Source of the DNA: Rhizobium aethiopicum
GTDB taxonomy: Bacteria > Pseudomonadota > Alphaproteobacteria > Rhizobiales > Rhizobiaceae
DNA: 64,000 nucleotides
Direction of reading: 5' to 3'
Assembly (NCBI RefSeq): GCF_014197535.1
Contig: NZ_JACIFV010000004.1
Location: 1-64,000 of the forward strand
In this document: positions 36,836 through 44,688 of the stretch, in pieces
Numbering within the stretch: position 1 is the first letter of the stretch
How the letters are laid out: each line of letters opens with the position of its first letter
Made by a program: the position numbers and the translations under genes
The notes under the pieces: generated by a model
What the model saw: only the letters and a program-made list of their open reading frames with translations
Databases searched by the model: none
What the model was told of the DNA's origin: nothing

Positions 36836-37819
36836 ATGCGCTTGTTCAAAGCAGCTATTCTGGCTGGCACTTTCGCCATTCTGACAGCCGGCTCGGCATT
36901 TTCCGCAGACGTCAAGATCGGTTTCATCGTCAAACAGCCGGAAGAGCCCTGGTTCCAGGACGAATGGAAATTCGCCGACCAGGCCGCCAAGGAAAAAGGC
37001 TTCACCGTCGTCAAGATCGGCGCTGAAGACGGCGAGAAGGTTCAGTCGGCGATCGACAATCTCGGTGCTCAGGGCGCGCAGGGTTTCATCATCTGCACGC
37101 CCGACGTCAAACTCGGTCCCGGCATCGTCGCCAAGGCCGAAGCCAACCAGCTGAAGCTGATGACGGTCGACGATCGTCTCGTCAGTGCCGACGGCAAACC
37201 GCTGGAAGAGGTGCCGCATATGGGTATCTCAGCCACCAAGATCGGCGAGACCGTCGGACAGGCCATCGTCGACGAAATCAAGAAACGCGGCTGGGACATG
37301 AAGAATGTCGGCGCGATCCGGGTCTCCTACGATCAGCTGCCGACCGCCGTCGATCGCGTCGAAGGTGCAATCTCGGTATTGAAGTCGGCCGGCTTCCCGG
37401 CCGAGAACATCTATGATGCGCCGCAGGCGAAAACGGATACCGAGGCAGCGCTCAATGCGGCGACCACCGTCCTCAACAAGCATGCCGACGTGAAATACTG
37501 GGTGGCTTTTGGACTCAACGACGAAGCCGTTCTCGGCGCCGTCCGCGCTTCGGAATCGGTCGGAATTCCGGCTGCCAACGTGATCGGCGTCGGCATCGGC
37601 GGCGCGGAATCGGCGATCAACGAGTTCAAGAAGCCGGCTGCGACCGGCTTCTTCGGCACGGTCATCATCTCGCCGAAGCGTCACGGCTATGAAACGGCGC
37701 TGAACATGTACGACTGGATCGCCAACAACAAGGAGCCGGAAAAGCTGACGCTGACCTCCGGTTCGCTGGCACTGCGCGGCGACTACGAGAAGGTCCGCAA
37801 GGAACTCGGCATCGAGTAA
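36836..37819 (+). CDS. CUT2 sugar ABC transporter, periplasmic binding protein (AraF-like)
   Basis: 327 aa with a signal peptide (cleavage after residue 23, AFS). The mature start VKIGFIVKQPEEPWFQDEW closely resembles AraF-type L-arabinose/galactose/fucose-binding proteins. VRASESVGIPAANVIGVGIGG is the second-domain core. The neighbouring galactonate dehydratase argues for galactose among candidate ligands, though L-arabinose is equally suggested by family. First gene of a five-gene unit; its start follows AGGGAGAG. Confidence 0.9.
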   Translation: MRLFKAAILAGTFAILTAGSAFSADVKIGFIVKQPEEPWFQDEWKFADQAAKEKGFTVVKIGAEDGEKVQSAIDNLGAQGAQGFIICTPDVKLGPGIVAKAEANQLKLMTVDDRLVSADGKPLEEVPHMGISATKIGETVGQAIVDEIKKRGWDMKNVGAIRVSYDQLPTAVDRVEGAISVLKSAGFPAENIYDAPQAKTDTEAALNAATTVLNKHADVKYWVAFGLNDEAVLGAVRASESVGIPAANVIGVGIGGAESAINEFKKPAATGFFGTVIISPKRHGYETALNMYDWIANNKEPEKLTLTSGSLALRGDYEKVRKELGIE

Positions 37820-37888
37820 TCATCGCCCGCGATGATGCATCTCCGGCGGCCGCTTGAATGTGCCGCCGGGACCTTCGGTGGAGTGACG

Positions 37889-39394
37889 ATGGCTTTTCTC
37901 GAATTCAAACATATCTCCAAGGGCTATCCGGGCGTGCAGGCGCTGTCGGATGTTTCCTTCACGGTCGAGAAGGGCGCTGTCCACGGCCTGATGGGTGAGA
38001 ACGGCGCGGGCAAATCGACGCTGATCCGCGTATTGTCAGGCGATCAGGCCGCCGATGCCGGCAGCATTCTCATCGATGACGAAGAACAGAAATATGCCTC
38101 GGTGCGTGACGCCTTCCATGCCGGCGTCATCGTCATCCATCAGGAACTGCAGCTCGTTCCGGAGCTGACGGTGGCCGAGAATCTCTGGCTTGGCCGCTTT
38201 CCCGGCAAGGGCGGCGTGATTAATGCCAAAACACTGATCGAGACGGTGCGGTCGAAACTCGAAGAGATCGGCATCGATGTTGATCCATCGGCCAAAGTCG
38301 CTTCGCTTTCGATCGGCGCGCGGCAGATGGTCGAGATCGCCAAGGCGGTCATGCTCGACGCACGGGTCATTGCGCTCGACGAGCCGACCTCCTCGCTTTC
38401 CTCGCGCGAAAGCGAAATCCTGTTTTCACTCATCGACAGGCTGAAGGCGAGGGGAACGGTCATTCTCTACGTTTCGCATCGCCTTGACGAGATTTTTCGG
38501 CTTTGCGACAGCCTTACCGTGTTGCGCGACGGCAGGCTTGCCGCCCACCATGCCGAGATCGCGAAGACGACGCGCGAGCAGATCATTGCCGAAATGGTCG
38601 GGCGCGAGATCAGCAATGTCTGGGGGTGGCGTGAGCGCCCGCTCGGCGGCGTCAGGCTTGAGGTCAAGGGCCTGTCGGGACCAAGGCTGCGCAATCCCAT
38701 CAGTTTTTCCGTCCGCCAGGGTGAGATTCTCGGCTTCTTCGGCCTGATCGGTGCTGGCCGCAGCGAGATGGCGCGGCTGCTTTACGGCGCCGACAACAGG
38801 CATCAGGGCGAGGTTACGATCGACGGCGTTGCCGTTTCGCCGAACGATCCGAAGGCGGCGATCCGGGCCGGCATGGTGCTCTGCCCGGAGGACCGCAAGT
38901 TCGACGGTATCGTCCAGGGCCGATCGATCGAAGAGAATATCGCAATCTCGTCGCGCCGGCATTTTTCGCCATTCGGCATATTGAACCCGAAGAAGGAGGC
39001 GGCGATGGCCGATCAGTTCATCGCCCGGCTGCGGGTGCGCACGCCGTCGCGCAGGCAGGACATCATCAATCTGTCCGGTGGCAATCAGCAGAAAGTCATC
39101 CTTGGCCGCTGGCTCTCCGAGCAGGGCATCAAGGTTCTCGTGATCGACGAACCGACGCGCGGCATCGACGTCGGGGCGAAGTCGGAAATCTATGAAATTC
39201 TTTATGAGCTGGCGGCTGGCGGCATGGCGATCGTGGTGATCTCGAGCGAGCTGCCCGAGGTGATGGGCATTGCCGATCGCATCATGGTGATGTGCCAGGG
39301 CAGAGTGGCGGCCAATGTCGCCCGCCCGGATTTCCACGAGCGCAGCATCCTGACGGCGGCACTCCCTGACAAGAACGCCGCCGGCATCATTTAA
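37889..39394 (+). CDS. CUT2 sugar ABC transporter ATPase (AraG/RbsA-like, duplicated ABC domains)
   Basis: 501 aa with two fused ABC domains. The first has Walker A GENGAGKST and a degenerate signature LSIGARQMVEIAKAV with Walker B IALDEPTSSL. The second has a degenerate Walker A (GLIGAGRSEM) and a full signature LSGGNQQKVILGRWL, with VLVIDEPTRGIDVG. This asymmetry is normal for the RbsA/AraG class. The start at 37889 follows GGTGGAG; an upstream ATG at 37832 is rejected. Powers import with the following permease. Confidence 0.92.
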   Translation: MAFLEFKHISKGYPGVQALSDVSFTVEKGAVHGLMGENGAGKSTLIRVLSGDQAADAGSILIDDEEQKYASVRDAFHAGVIVIHQELQLVPELTVAENLWLGRFPGKGGVINAKTLIETVRSKLEEIGIDVDPSAKVASLSIGARQMVEIAKAVMLDARVIALDEPTSSLSSRESEILFSLIDRLKARGTVILYVSHRLDEIFRLCDSLTVLRDGRLAAHHAEIAKTTREQIIAEMVGREISNVWGWRERPLGGVRLEVKGLSGPRLRNPISFSVRQGEILGFFGLIGAGRSEMARLLYGADNRHQGEVTIDGVAVSPNDPKAAIRAGMVLCPEDRKFDGIVQGRSIEENIAISSRRHFSPFGILNPKKEAAMADQFIARLRVRTPSRRQDIINLSGGNQQKVILGRWLSEQGIKVLVIDEPTRGIDVGAKSEIYEILYELAAGGMAIVVISSELPEVMGIADRIMVMCQGRVAANVARPDFHERSILTAALPDKNAAGII

Positions 39395-39411
39395 GACTGG
39401 GAACACGGACG

Positions 39412-40362
39412 ATGACTTCGTTGAAAAAAATCCTTCTGGGCGAACAGGGGCTGGTGGTGATCTTCGCCGCCGCCTTCGTGATCGTCTCGCTCTTCGTTCC
39501 GAATTTCCTGACCGAGCGGAACATGCTGGGGCTGCTGCAATCGGTCGTCACGATCGGCATCGTCGCCTGCACAATGATGTTCTGCCTGGCCTCCCGCGAT
39601 TTCGATCTTTCAGTCGGATCGATCGTCGCTTTCTCCGGCATGGCCGCGGTGATGGTGTCGAACGCGACAGGCTCCATTCCCGTCGGGCTGCTGGCAGCCC
39701 TGCTCTGCGGCGCCGTCGTCGGTTTCGTCAACGGCATCGTCATCGCCCGGTTCCGCATCAACGCGCTGATCACCACGCTTGCGACCATGCAGATCGTCCG
39801 CGGGCTGGCGCTGATCGCTTCGGACGGCCGCGCCGTCGGCATCAACGATCCCGGCTTCTACCAGCTGGCGCTGTCGCGCTTCCTCACGGTGCCGACGCCG
39901 ATCTGGATCATGCTGATCCTTTTCCTCTTCTTCGGCTTCGTGCTCAACAGCACAGTCTTCGGCAAGAACACGCTGGCGATCGGCGGCAATCCGGAAGCCT
40001 CGCGGCTTGCCGGCGTCAATGTCGTCACCATGCGCGTCTGGATCTTTGCGCTGCAGGGTCTCGTCTGCGGCATTGCCGGCATCCTGCTTGCCTCGCGCAT
40101 CACTTCCGGCCAGCCGAATGCGGCGACGGGGCTCGAGCTCTCGGTGATTTCGGCCTGCGTCCTCGGCGGCGTTTCGCTCGCCGGCGGCCGGGCGGCAATG
40201 AGCGGTGTCATCGTCGGCGTGCTGATCATGGGTATTGCCGAAAACGTTATGAACCTGCTGAATATTCAGGCATTCTATCAGTATGTCGTGCGCGGGCTGA
40301 TCCTGCTGATCGCCGTGCTGCTCGACAATTTGAGATCTTCGGCTGCGGGGCGACGCGGATGA
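39412..40362 (+). CDS. CUT2 sugar ABC transporter permease (AraH/RbsC-like)
   Basis: A 316-aa polytopic permease with about nine hydrophobic segments. MMFCLASRDFDLSVGSIVAFSGM and SVISACVLGGVSLAGGRAAM are RbsC/AraH family blocks. A homodimer of this protein forms the channel. It ends within the first bases of the aldose epimerase gene (ATGA overlap), so the enzyme is translated as part of the transport operon. Confidence 0.91.
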   Translation: MTSLKKILLGEQGLVVIFAAAFVIVSLFVPNFLTERNMLGLLQSVVTIGIVACTMMFCLASRDFDLSVGSIVAFSGMAAVMVSNATGSIPVGLLAALLCGAVVGFVNGIVIARFRINALITTLATMQIVRGLALIASDGRAVGINDPGFYQLALSRFLTVPTPIWIMLILFLFFGFVLNSTVFGKNTLAIGGNPEASRLAGVNVVTMRVWIFALQGLVCGIAGILLASRITSGQPNAATGLELSVISACVLGGVSLAGGRAAMSGVIVGVLIMGIAENVMNLLNIQAFYQYVVRGLILLIAVLLDNLRSSAAGRRG

Positions 40363-41249
40363 GCCATGAGCGGGCAGGGGACGAAATCGAACTGAGCCAC
40401 GGCGATCTCGCCGTTCGGGTCAGCCGCCGGGGTGCTGCCGTCACCGCGGCAACATATCGGGAGACGCCCTTTCTCGTCGCGGCCGGCGGGCCGGATGGGG
40501 CGATGGCGAATTTTGCGATGGTGCCGTTCGGCAATCGTGTGGAAGGCAACACCATGTCCTTTGCCGGACGTGCCTATACCTTCCAGCCGAATACTTCCGA
40601 TCCGCTCTATCGGCACGGCGATGGCTGGCTCGGCTTCTGGCAGCTGGAAGAGGCCAGCGTCGAGCATGTGCAGTTCTCCTTTTCCCGCAGTGTCGACAGG
40701 GTTTCACCCTATGCCTATCTGACCCGGCAGGAGATCCGTCTCGCCGGCGATAGCCTGGTGCTGACGCTTTCCGTGGAAAACCGCGGCGAAACCGCTCTTC
40801 CCTTCGGGCTCGGTCAACATCCCTTCTTCGCCCGGACCCCAAAGACGAGGCTGACGATTGCTGCCGACCGCTACTGGAACGAGCGACCCGACCATCTTCC
40901 AGATATGCCTGGGCCTGTGCCTGATGATTTCGATTTCAGGTCCGGCAAGCTGTTGCCGCAGAAATGGATGAATAATGCCTTCGAGGGCTGGAACAGGCGG
41001 GCGGCAATCGCCTGGCCGGAGCTAGGAATTCAGGCGGCGCTGAAAGCCGAGGGCGCGCTTGACCGCTTCATGCTCTATATGCCGACCGACCGGAACGACT
41101 TCTTCTGTCTCGAGCCGATGAGCCACCTTCCGAACGGCCATCACTTGCCCGAATTCGGCGGGCTCATGCCGCTTGCGCCGGGTGAAGCCCTTGCCGGCAA
41201 GGTGATGATCGATCTGTCGGCGCTGCCGCTTCAGCCGGAGGGGAGATAG
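40359..41249 (+). CDS. Aldose 1-epimerase
   Basis: A 296-aa galactose-mutarotase-like protein. It interconverts alpha and beta anomers of an aldose, providing the anomer required by the dehydrogenase. Family residues: YRHGDGWLGFW (His), LGQHPFFAR (general acid His), and ALDRFMLYMP with Glu in FFCLEPMSHLPNGHH. It overlaps the permease gene by 4 bp and abuts the next gene directly, a layout that ties mutarotation to import and oxidation of the same sugar. Confidence 0.88.
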   Translation: MSHERAGDEIELSHGDLAVRVSRRGAAVTAATYRETPFLVAAGGPDGAMANFAMVPFGNRVEGNTMSFAGRAYTFQPNTSDPLYRHGDGWLGFWQLEEASVEHVQFSFSRSVDRVSPYAYLTRQEIRLAGDSLVLTLSVENRGETALPFGLGQHPFFARTPKTRLTIAADRYWNERPDHLPDMPGPVPDDFDFRSGKLLPQKWMNNAFEGWNRRAAIAWPELGIQAALKAEGALDRFMLYMPTDRNDFFCLEPMSHLPNGHHLPEFGGLMPLAPGEALAGKVMIDLSALPLQPEGR

Positions 41250-42029
41250 ATGAGCGATCGCCTGCAAGGCAAAAATATTCTGGTCACCGGCGCTGCGCAG
41301 GGTATCGGCCTTGCGATCGCCAGGGCTTTCCTCAGGGAGAATGCTGCGGTCTATCTCGTCGATCGCGATGGAGCGCTGCTGGCGCAGGCAGCGGCAGAGC
41401 TCGCAAGCACAGGCGGCCGGCTTGGTTATCTGCCGGCCGACATTACCGATGCCGGAACGATTACGAAGGCGGTTGCTCAGGCGAACGACGAGATCGGCCC
41501 ATTGAATGGGCTCGTCAACAATGCCGGGGTCAACGTCTTTGCCGAACCGCTCCACACGACCGACGAGGAGTGGAGCCGCTGCTTCGATATCAATCTCAAG
41601 GGAGCATGGAATTGCTGCAAGGCGGTGCTGCCGGGGTTTATCGAGCGCGGCGGCGGCGTCATCCTCAACATCGCCTCCACGCACGCTTTCACGATCATTC
41701 CGCACACCTTTCCCTATCCGCTGGCGAAACATGCGCTGCTCGGCATGACGAAATCCCTCGGCCTGGAGTACGCGCCCCGCAATATCCGGGTCAACGCGCT
41801 GGCGCCGGGTTATGTCTCGACACAGAAGGTCATCGACTACTGGAACAGCTTCCCCGATCCGGAGGCAGCTAAAGCCGAGACGATGAAGCTGCATCCTGGC
41901 GGGCGGATCGCGACGCCGGAAGAGATCGCCATGGCGGCGGTGTTCATGATCTCCGACGAATGCCCGTTCATGAACGCCACCTGCCTGACGATCGACGGCG
42001 GCCTCGGCGTGCAGCAGCATCCCGCCTGA
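41250..42029 (+). CDS. Short-chain sugar dehydrogenase (probable aldose 1-dehydrogenase)
   Basis: A 259-aa classical SDR: VTGAAQGIGLAIA, NNAGVNVFAEPL, Ser in NIASTHAFTIIP and YPLAKHALLG (Tyr/Lys), with SVD-like Asp in LVDRDG indicating NAD preference. The start follows the epimerase stop with no gap. In this context it probably oxidises the imported aldose (galactose, arabinose or fucose) to its lactone. The specific sugar is an inference from the neighbouring dgoD. Confidence 0.87.
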   Translation: MSDRLQGKNILVTGAAQGIGLAIARAFLRENAAVYLVDRDGALLAQAAAELASTGGRLGYLPADITDAGTITKAVAQANDEIGPLNGLVNNAGVNVFAEPLHTTDEEWSRCFDINLKGAWNCCKAVLPGFIERGGGVILNIASTHAFTIIPHTFPYPLAKHALLGMTKSLGLEYAPRNIRVNALAPGYVSTQKVIDYWNSFPDPEAAKAETMKLHPGGRIATPEEIAMAAVFMISDECPFMNATCLTIDGGLGVQQHPA

Positions 42030-42176
42030 AAGGCTTTCTATTCCGCCGATTTTTACGAGCCTGTCGTCTTCTCAGGATAGAGCGTTATATTGTCTCGCGG
42101 GGAGCCTATCCAATCTCCCTCAGGCATGGAGCGGCGCCCTGCCGCTTCCTCAAAACCATCGAAACAGGAGGACGGC

Positions 42177-42608
42177 ATGCAGATCAATCGCACGGCTTCG
42201 GCTCATTGGAGCGGCGGCCTCAAGGACGGCAAGGGCCTGATCTCGACCCAGAGCGGCGCCCTGACAGACTATCCCTACGGCTTTGCCAGCCGCTTCGAAG
42301 GCATTCCCGGCACCAACCCGGAAGAGCTGATCGGTGCTGCCCATGCCGGCTGCTTCACCATGGCGCTGTCGCTGATTCTCGGCGAAGCCGGTTTCACCGC
42401 CGAGCATATGGAAACCTCGGCCAAGGTGACGCTCGAAAGCGTCGAGGGTGGCTTCGCCGTCACCGCCATCCATCTCTCGCTTTCCGGCCGCATCCCCGGC
42501 GCCGATGAGGCAACCTTCACCGAACTCGCCAACAAGGCGAAGGCCGGCTGCCCGATTTCCAAGGCGCTCGCCGCCGTTCCGATCACGCTCGACGTCAAGC
42601 TCGCCTGA
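42177..42608 (+). CDS. OsmC-family peroxiredoxin
   Basis: A 143-aa OsmC/Ohr-fold hydroperoxide reductase. The two conserved cysteines are in AAHAGCFTMALS (about C59) and AKAGCPISKAL (about C126), and Arg in YGFASRFEGIPG is part of the active site. It detoxifies organic hydroperoxides; OsmC rather than Ohr is suggested by the HAGCFTMAL motif. The ATG at 42177 follows CAGGAGG. A longer frame starting at 42090 has no site. It is followed by a clear terminator. Confidence 0.92.
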   Translation: MQINRTASAHWSGGLKDGKGLISTQSGALTDYPYGFASRFEGIPGTNPEELIGAAHAGCFTMALSLILGEAGFTAEHMETSAKVTLESVEGGFAVTAIHLSLSGRIPGADEATFTELANKAKAGCPISKALAAVPITLDVKLA

Positions 42609-42628
42609 TTTTTCTGCTGTCGCCGACG

Positions 42629-42664
42629 AAGTGCCGCGCGTCTCACGTCGCGGCACTTTTCAAT
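42629..42664 (+). terminator. Rho-independent terminator after osmC-type gene
   Basis: AAGTGCCGCG (42629-42638) pairs with CGCGGCACTT (42649-42658), followed by TTCAATTTT. A 10-bp stem with a 10-nt loop. Confidence 0.75.
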
Positions 42665-42736
42665 TTTGGCCGACGCTCATCATCACATCGTTTCGAAATT
42701 TCATCACGCTCAGCCGCTCGTGCCACGCAGGCGGCA

Positions 42737-42794
42737 TTGACAAATGACGCCTGATATTTTACGACTGACGAAATTCGAAAATCGTCAGTCGTAA
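42737..42794. promoter_or_regulatory. Promoter with 13-bp TetR-type operator palindrome
   Basis: The perfect inverted repeat TTACGACTGACGA (42759-42771) and TCGTCAGTCGTAA (42782-42794) has a 10-bp spacer and lies 18 bp before the tetR-type start. TTGACA at 42737-42742 is a strong -35, placing the -10 (about TACGAC, 42760-42765) inside the left arm. TetR binding there would block transcription of its own efflux operon. Confidence 0.75.
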
Positions 42795-42812
42795 TTCGAG
42801 GCACCAATACTC

Positions 42813-43421
42813 ATGAACGACATTGCGGAAAATACGCTCGACGTCACGCGGCAGGAGAATGTCACGCGCATTCTCGACGCGGCCGAGCGGCTGTTCCGTC
42901 ACTACGGCTACAGCAAGACGACAGTGGCCGACATCGCCCGCGATCTCGGCATGTCTCCCGCCAATATCTATCGTTTCTTCGCCTCCAAGGTGGAAATCCA
43001 TCAGGCGCTTTGTGGGCGCATGCTCGCGACCTGCTATCAGCTTGCTTATGACATCCGCCACCAGCCGCTCAGCGCCAGCGAGCGGCTGCGCCTCTATGTC
43101 GAGACCCAGTATCAATGGACGATGGATACGATGCTCGACGAGATGAAGGTGCACGAGATGATCGTGGTTGCGATCGAGCGCGACTGGCATGTCATCGAAA
43201 AACATATCGATCGCGTCCATGATCTCATCGCCGAAATCATCGCCGAAGGCATCGCAGCCGGCGAATTCGCCGAGCAGGACCCGGTCGTCGCCTCCCGCTG
43301 TTTCGGCGCGGCGACGATCAATCTCTGTCATCCGCAGATGGTGGCGCAATGTCTTGCCAAAACCAACCGCGCAAGCGTCGACGAACTGATCGACTACGTC
43401 ATCAGGGCGCTCAAGAAATAA
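42813..43421 (+). CDS. TetR-family regulator of the RND efflux operon
   Basis: 202 aa. The helix-turn-helix TTVADIARDLGMSPANIYRFFASKVEIHQAL (about 36-66) is followed by a TetR_C ligand-binding domain. It precedes an RND membrane-fusion protein and pump on the same strand by 49 bp, and has a 13-bp operator palindrome at its own promoter. The likely role is autorepression and repression of the pump until an inducer binds. Confidence 0.9.
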   Translation: MNDIAENTLDVTRQENVTRILDAAERLFRHYGYSKTTVADIARDLGMSPANIYRFFASKVEIHQALCGRMLATCYQLAYDIRHQPLSASERLRLYVETQYQWTMDTMLDEMKVHEMIVVAIERDWHVIEKHIDRVHDLIAEIIAEGIAAGEFAEQDPVVASRCFGAATINLCHPQMVAQCLAKTNRASVDELIDYVIRALKK

Positions 43422-43470
43422 TCGACGGCAGCCACCGTCGATCCCCCGAAACATTCCAGGAGTGCGGAAG

Positions 43471-44610
43471 ATGTTTTCGCTCAAGACCCTCAGCAAACGC
43501 ATGCCGTCCGTCGCAAGCCTCGCGCTTGTCGGCGCCATCGGCATCGGCCTTTCCGCCTGCTCGGAAGAAAAAGCTGAGGTCAAGGAAGTCATCCGGCCGG
43601 TGAAGGTCGTGGAGATCGCCAAGGCCGACGATACTCGCAAGCTTGATTATTCAGGGGCGGTCAAGGCGCGCACGGAGATGAACCTCGGCTTCCGGGTGGC
43701 TGGCAAGATCACCGAGCGTCTCGTCGATATTGGTGATCGGGTGACGCCCGGCGACGTTCTCACCCGCGTCGACGCCACGGACTACCAGCTCGCGGTCAAG
43801 ACGGCGGAGGCCAATCTCGCCGCGGCGGAAAGGGGCGTCGAAACCGCCGATCTCGCCAACAAGCGCGCCGAGCAGCTGTTCGACAAGAGCGTCGCTCCGA
43901 AGTCGCAGCTCGAGCAGGCCGCGCTCAGCCATGACCAGGCGATCTCGCAGCGGGACGCAGCGCTCTCGGCGCTGGACCAGGCGAAGAACCAGGTGAGCTA
44001 TACCGAGCTCAAGGCCGGGCAGAATGGCATCGTGACATCGATCAATGCCGATATCGGCCAGGTCGTCGGCTCCGGCAGCCCCGTTGTTACCGTTGCCGTC
44101 GATGGCGAAAAGGAAGTGCAGATCGCGGTTCCGGAAAACGACATTGCCGAATTCAAGCCCGGCAAGACGGTCAAGGCCAGTTTCTGGGCGGACGACAGGC
44201 TGGTGCTCGACGGCAAGGTGCGCGAGGTTTCCGGCAGCGCCGACCAGCAGTCGCGCACCTTTGCGGTTCGCGTGAGCCTGCCGAACGATCCCCGCGTGTT
44301 GCTCGGCATGACCGCGACGATCGAAGCCGATGTCAATAACGATAACAGCTATGTCTCGATCCCGCTCACTGCGCTGGCCGAGAGGGACGGCAAGCAAATG
44401 GTCTGGACGGTCGACCGCGACACGGCGACGGTACATGGCCGCGATATCAAGGTCGCCGATTTCACCGGCGACGGCGTGCATGTGACCGAAGGCCTCGATA
44501 GCGGCGATCTCGTCGTTGCCGCCGGCACCCAGTTCATGAGCGAGAACCTGAAGGTGAAGATGCCCGAGCAGCAATCGGCCTCGGCCGATACGGATCAGAC
44601 CGTGCGCTGA
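43471..44610 (+). CDS. RND efflux membrane-fusion protein (lipoprotein)
   Basis: 379 aa. It carries a lipoprotein signal peptide with lipobox LSAC (modified Cys30). Biotinyl-lipoyl halves flank an alpha-hairpin of about 95 residues (coiled-coil, about 110-170). FRVAGKITERLVDIGDRVTPGDVL is the first lipoyl half, and KAGQNGIVTSINADIGQVV the second. Links the inner-membrane pump to an outer-membrane channel, which is not encoded here. The ATG at 43471 (AGGAG 8 bases before) is chosen over GTG at 43462. Confidence 0.9.
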   Translation: MFSLKTLSKRMPSVASLALVGAIGIGLSACSEEKAEVKEVIRPVKVVEIAKADDTRKLDYSGAVKARTEMNLGFRVAGKITERLVDIGDRVTPGDVLTRVDATDYQLAVKTAEANLAAAERGVETADLANKRAEQLFDKSVAPKSQLEQAALSHDQAISQRDAALSALDQAKNQVSYTELKAGQNGIVTSINADIGQVVGSGSPVVTVAVDGEKEVQIAVPENDIAEFKPGKTVKASFWADDRLVLDGKVREVSGSADQQSRTFAVRVSLPNDPRVLLGMTATIEADVNNDNSYVSIPLTALAERDGKQMVWTVDRDTATVHGRDIKVADFTGDGVHVTEGLDSGDLVVAAGTQFMSENLKVKMPEQQSASADTDQTVR

Positions 44611-44631
44611 TCGCGCAAATTAAAGCAATTT

Positions 44632-44678
44632 GAGCATGATGTTCCCGAAAACCGCTGACACTTTTCGGCATCATGCTC
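44632..44678. repeat. Palindromic repeat between the fusion-protein and pump genes
   Basis: GAGCATGATG (44632-44641) pairs with CATCATGCTC (44669-44678), and inside it CCGAAAA pairs with TTTTCGG. A hairpin of this type (AGCATGATG...CATCATGCT) is a frequent intergenic repeat in Rhizobium. It lies within the efflux operon and could modulate pump expression relative to the fusion protein. Confidence 0.6.
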
Positions 44679-44688
44679 CAAAGGAAAC

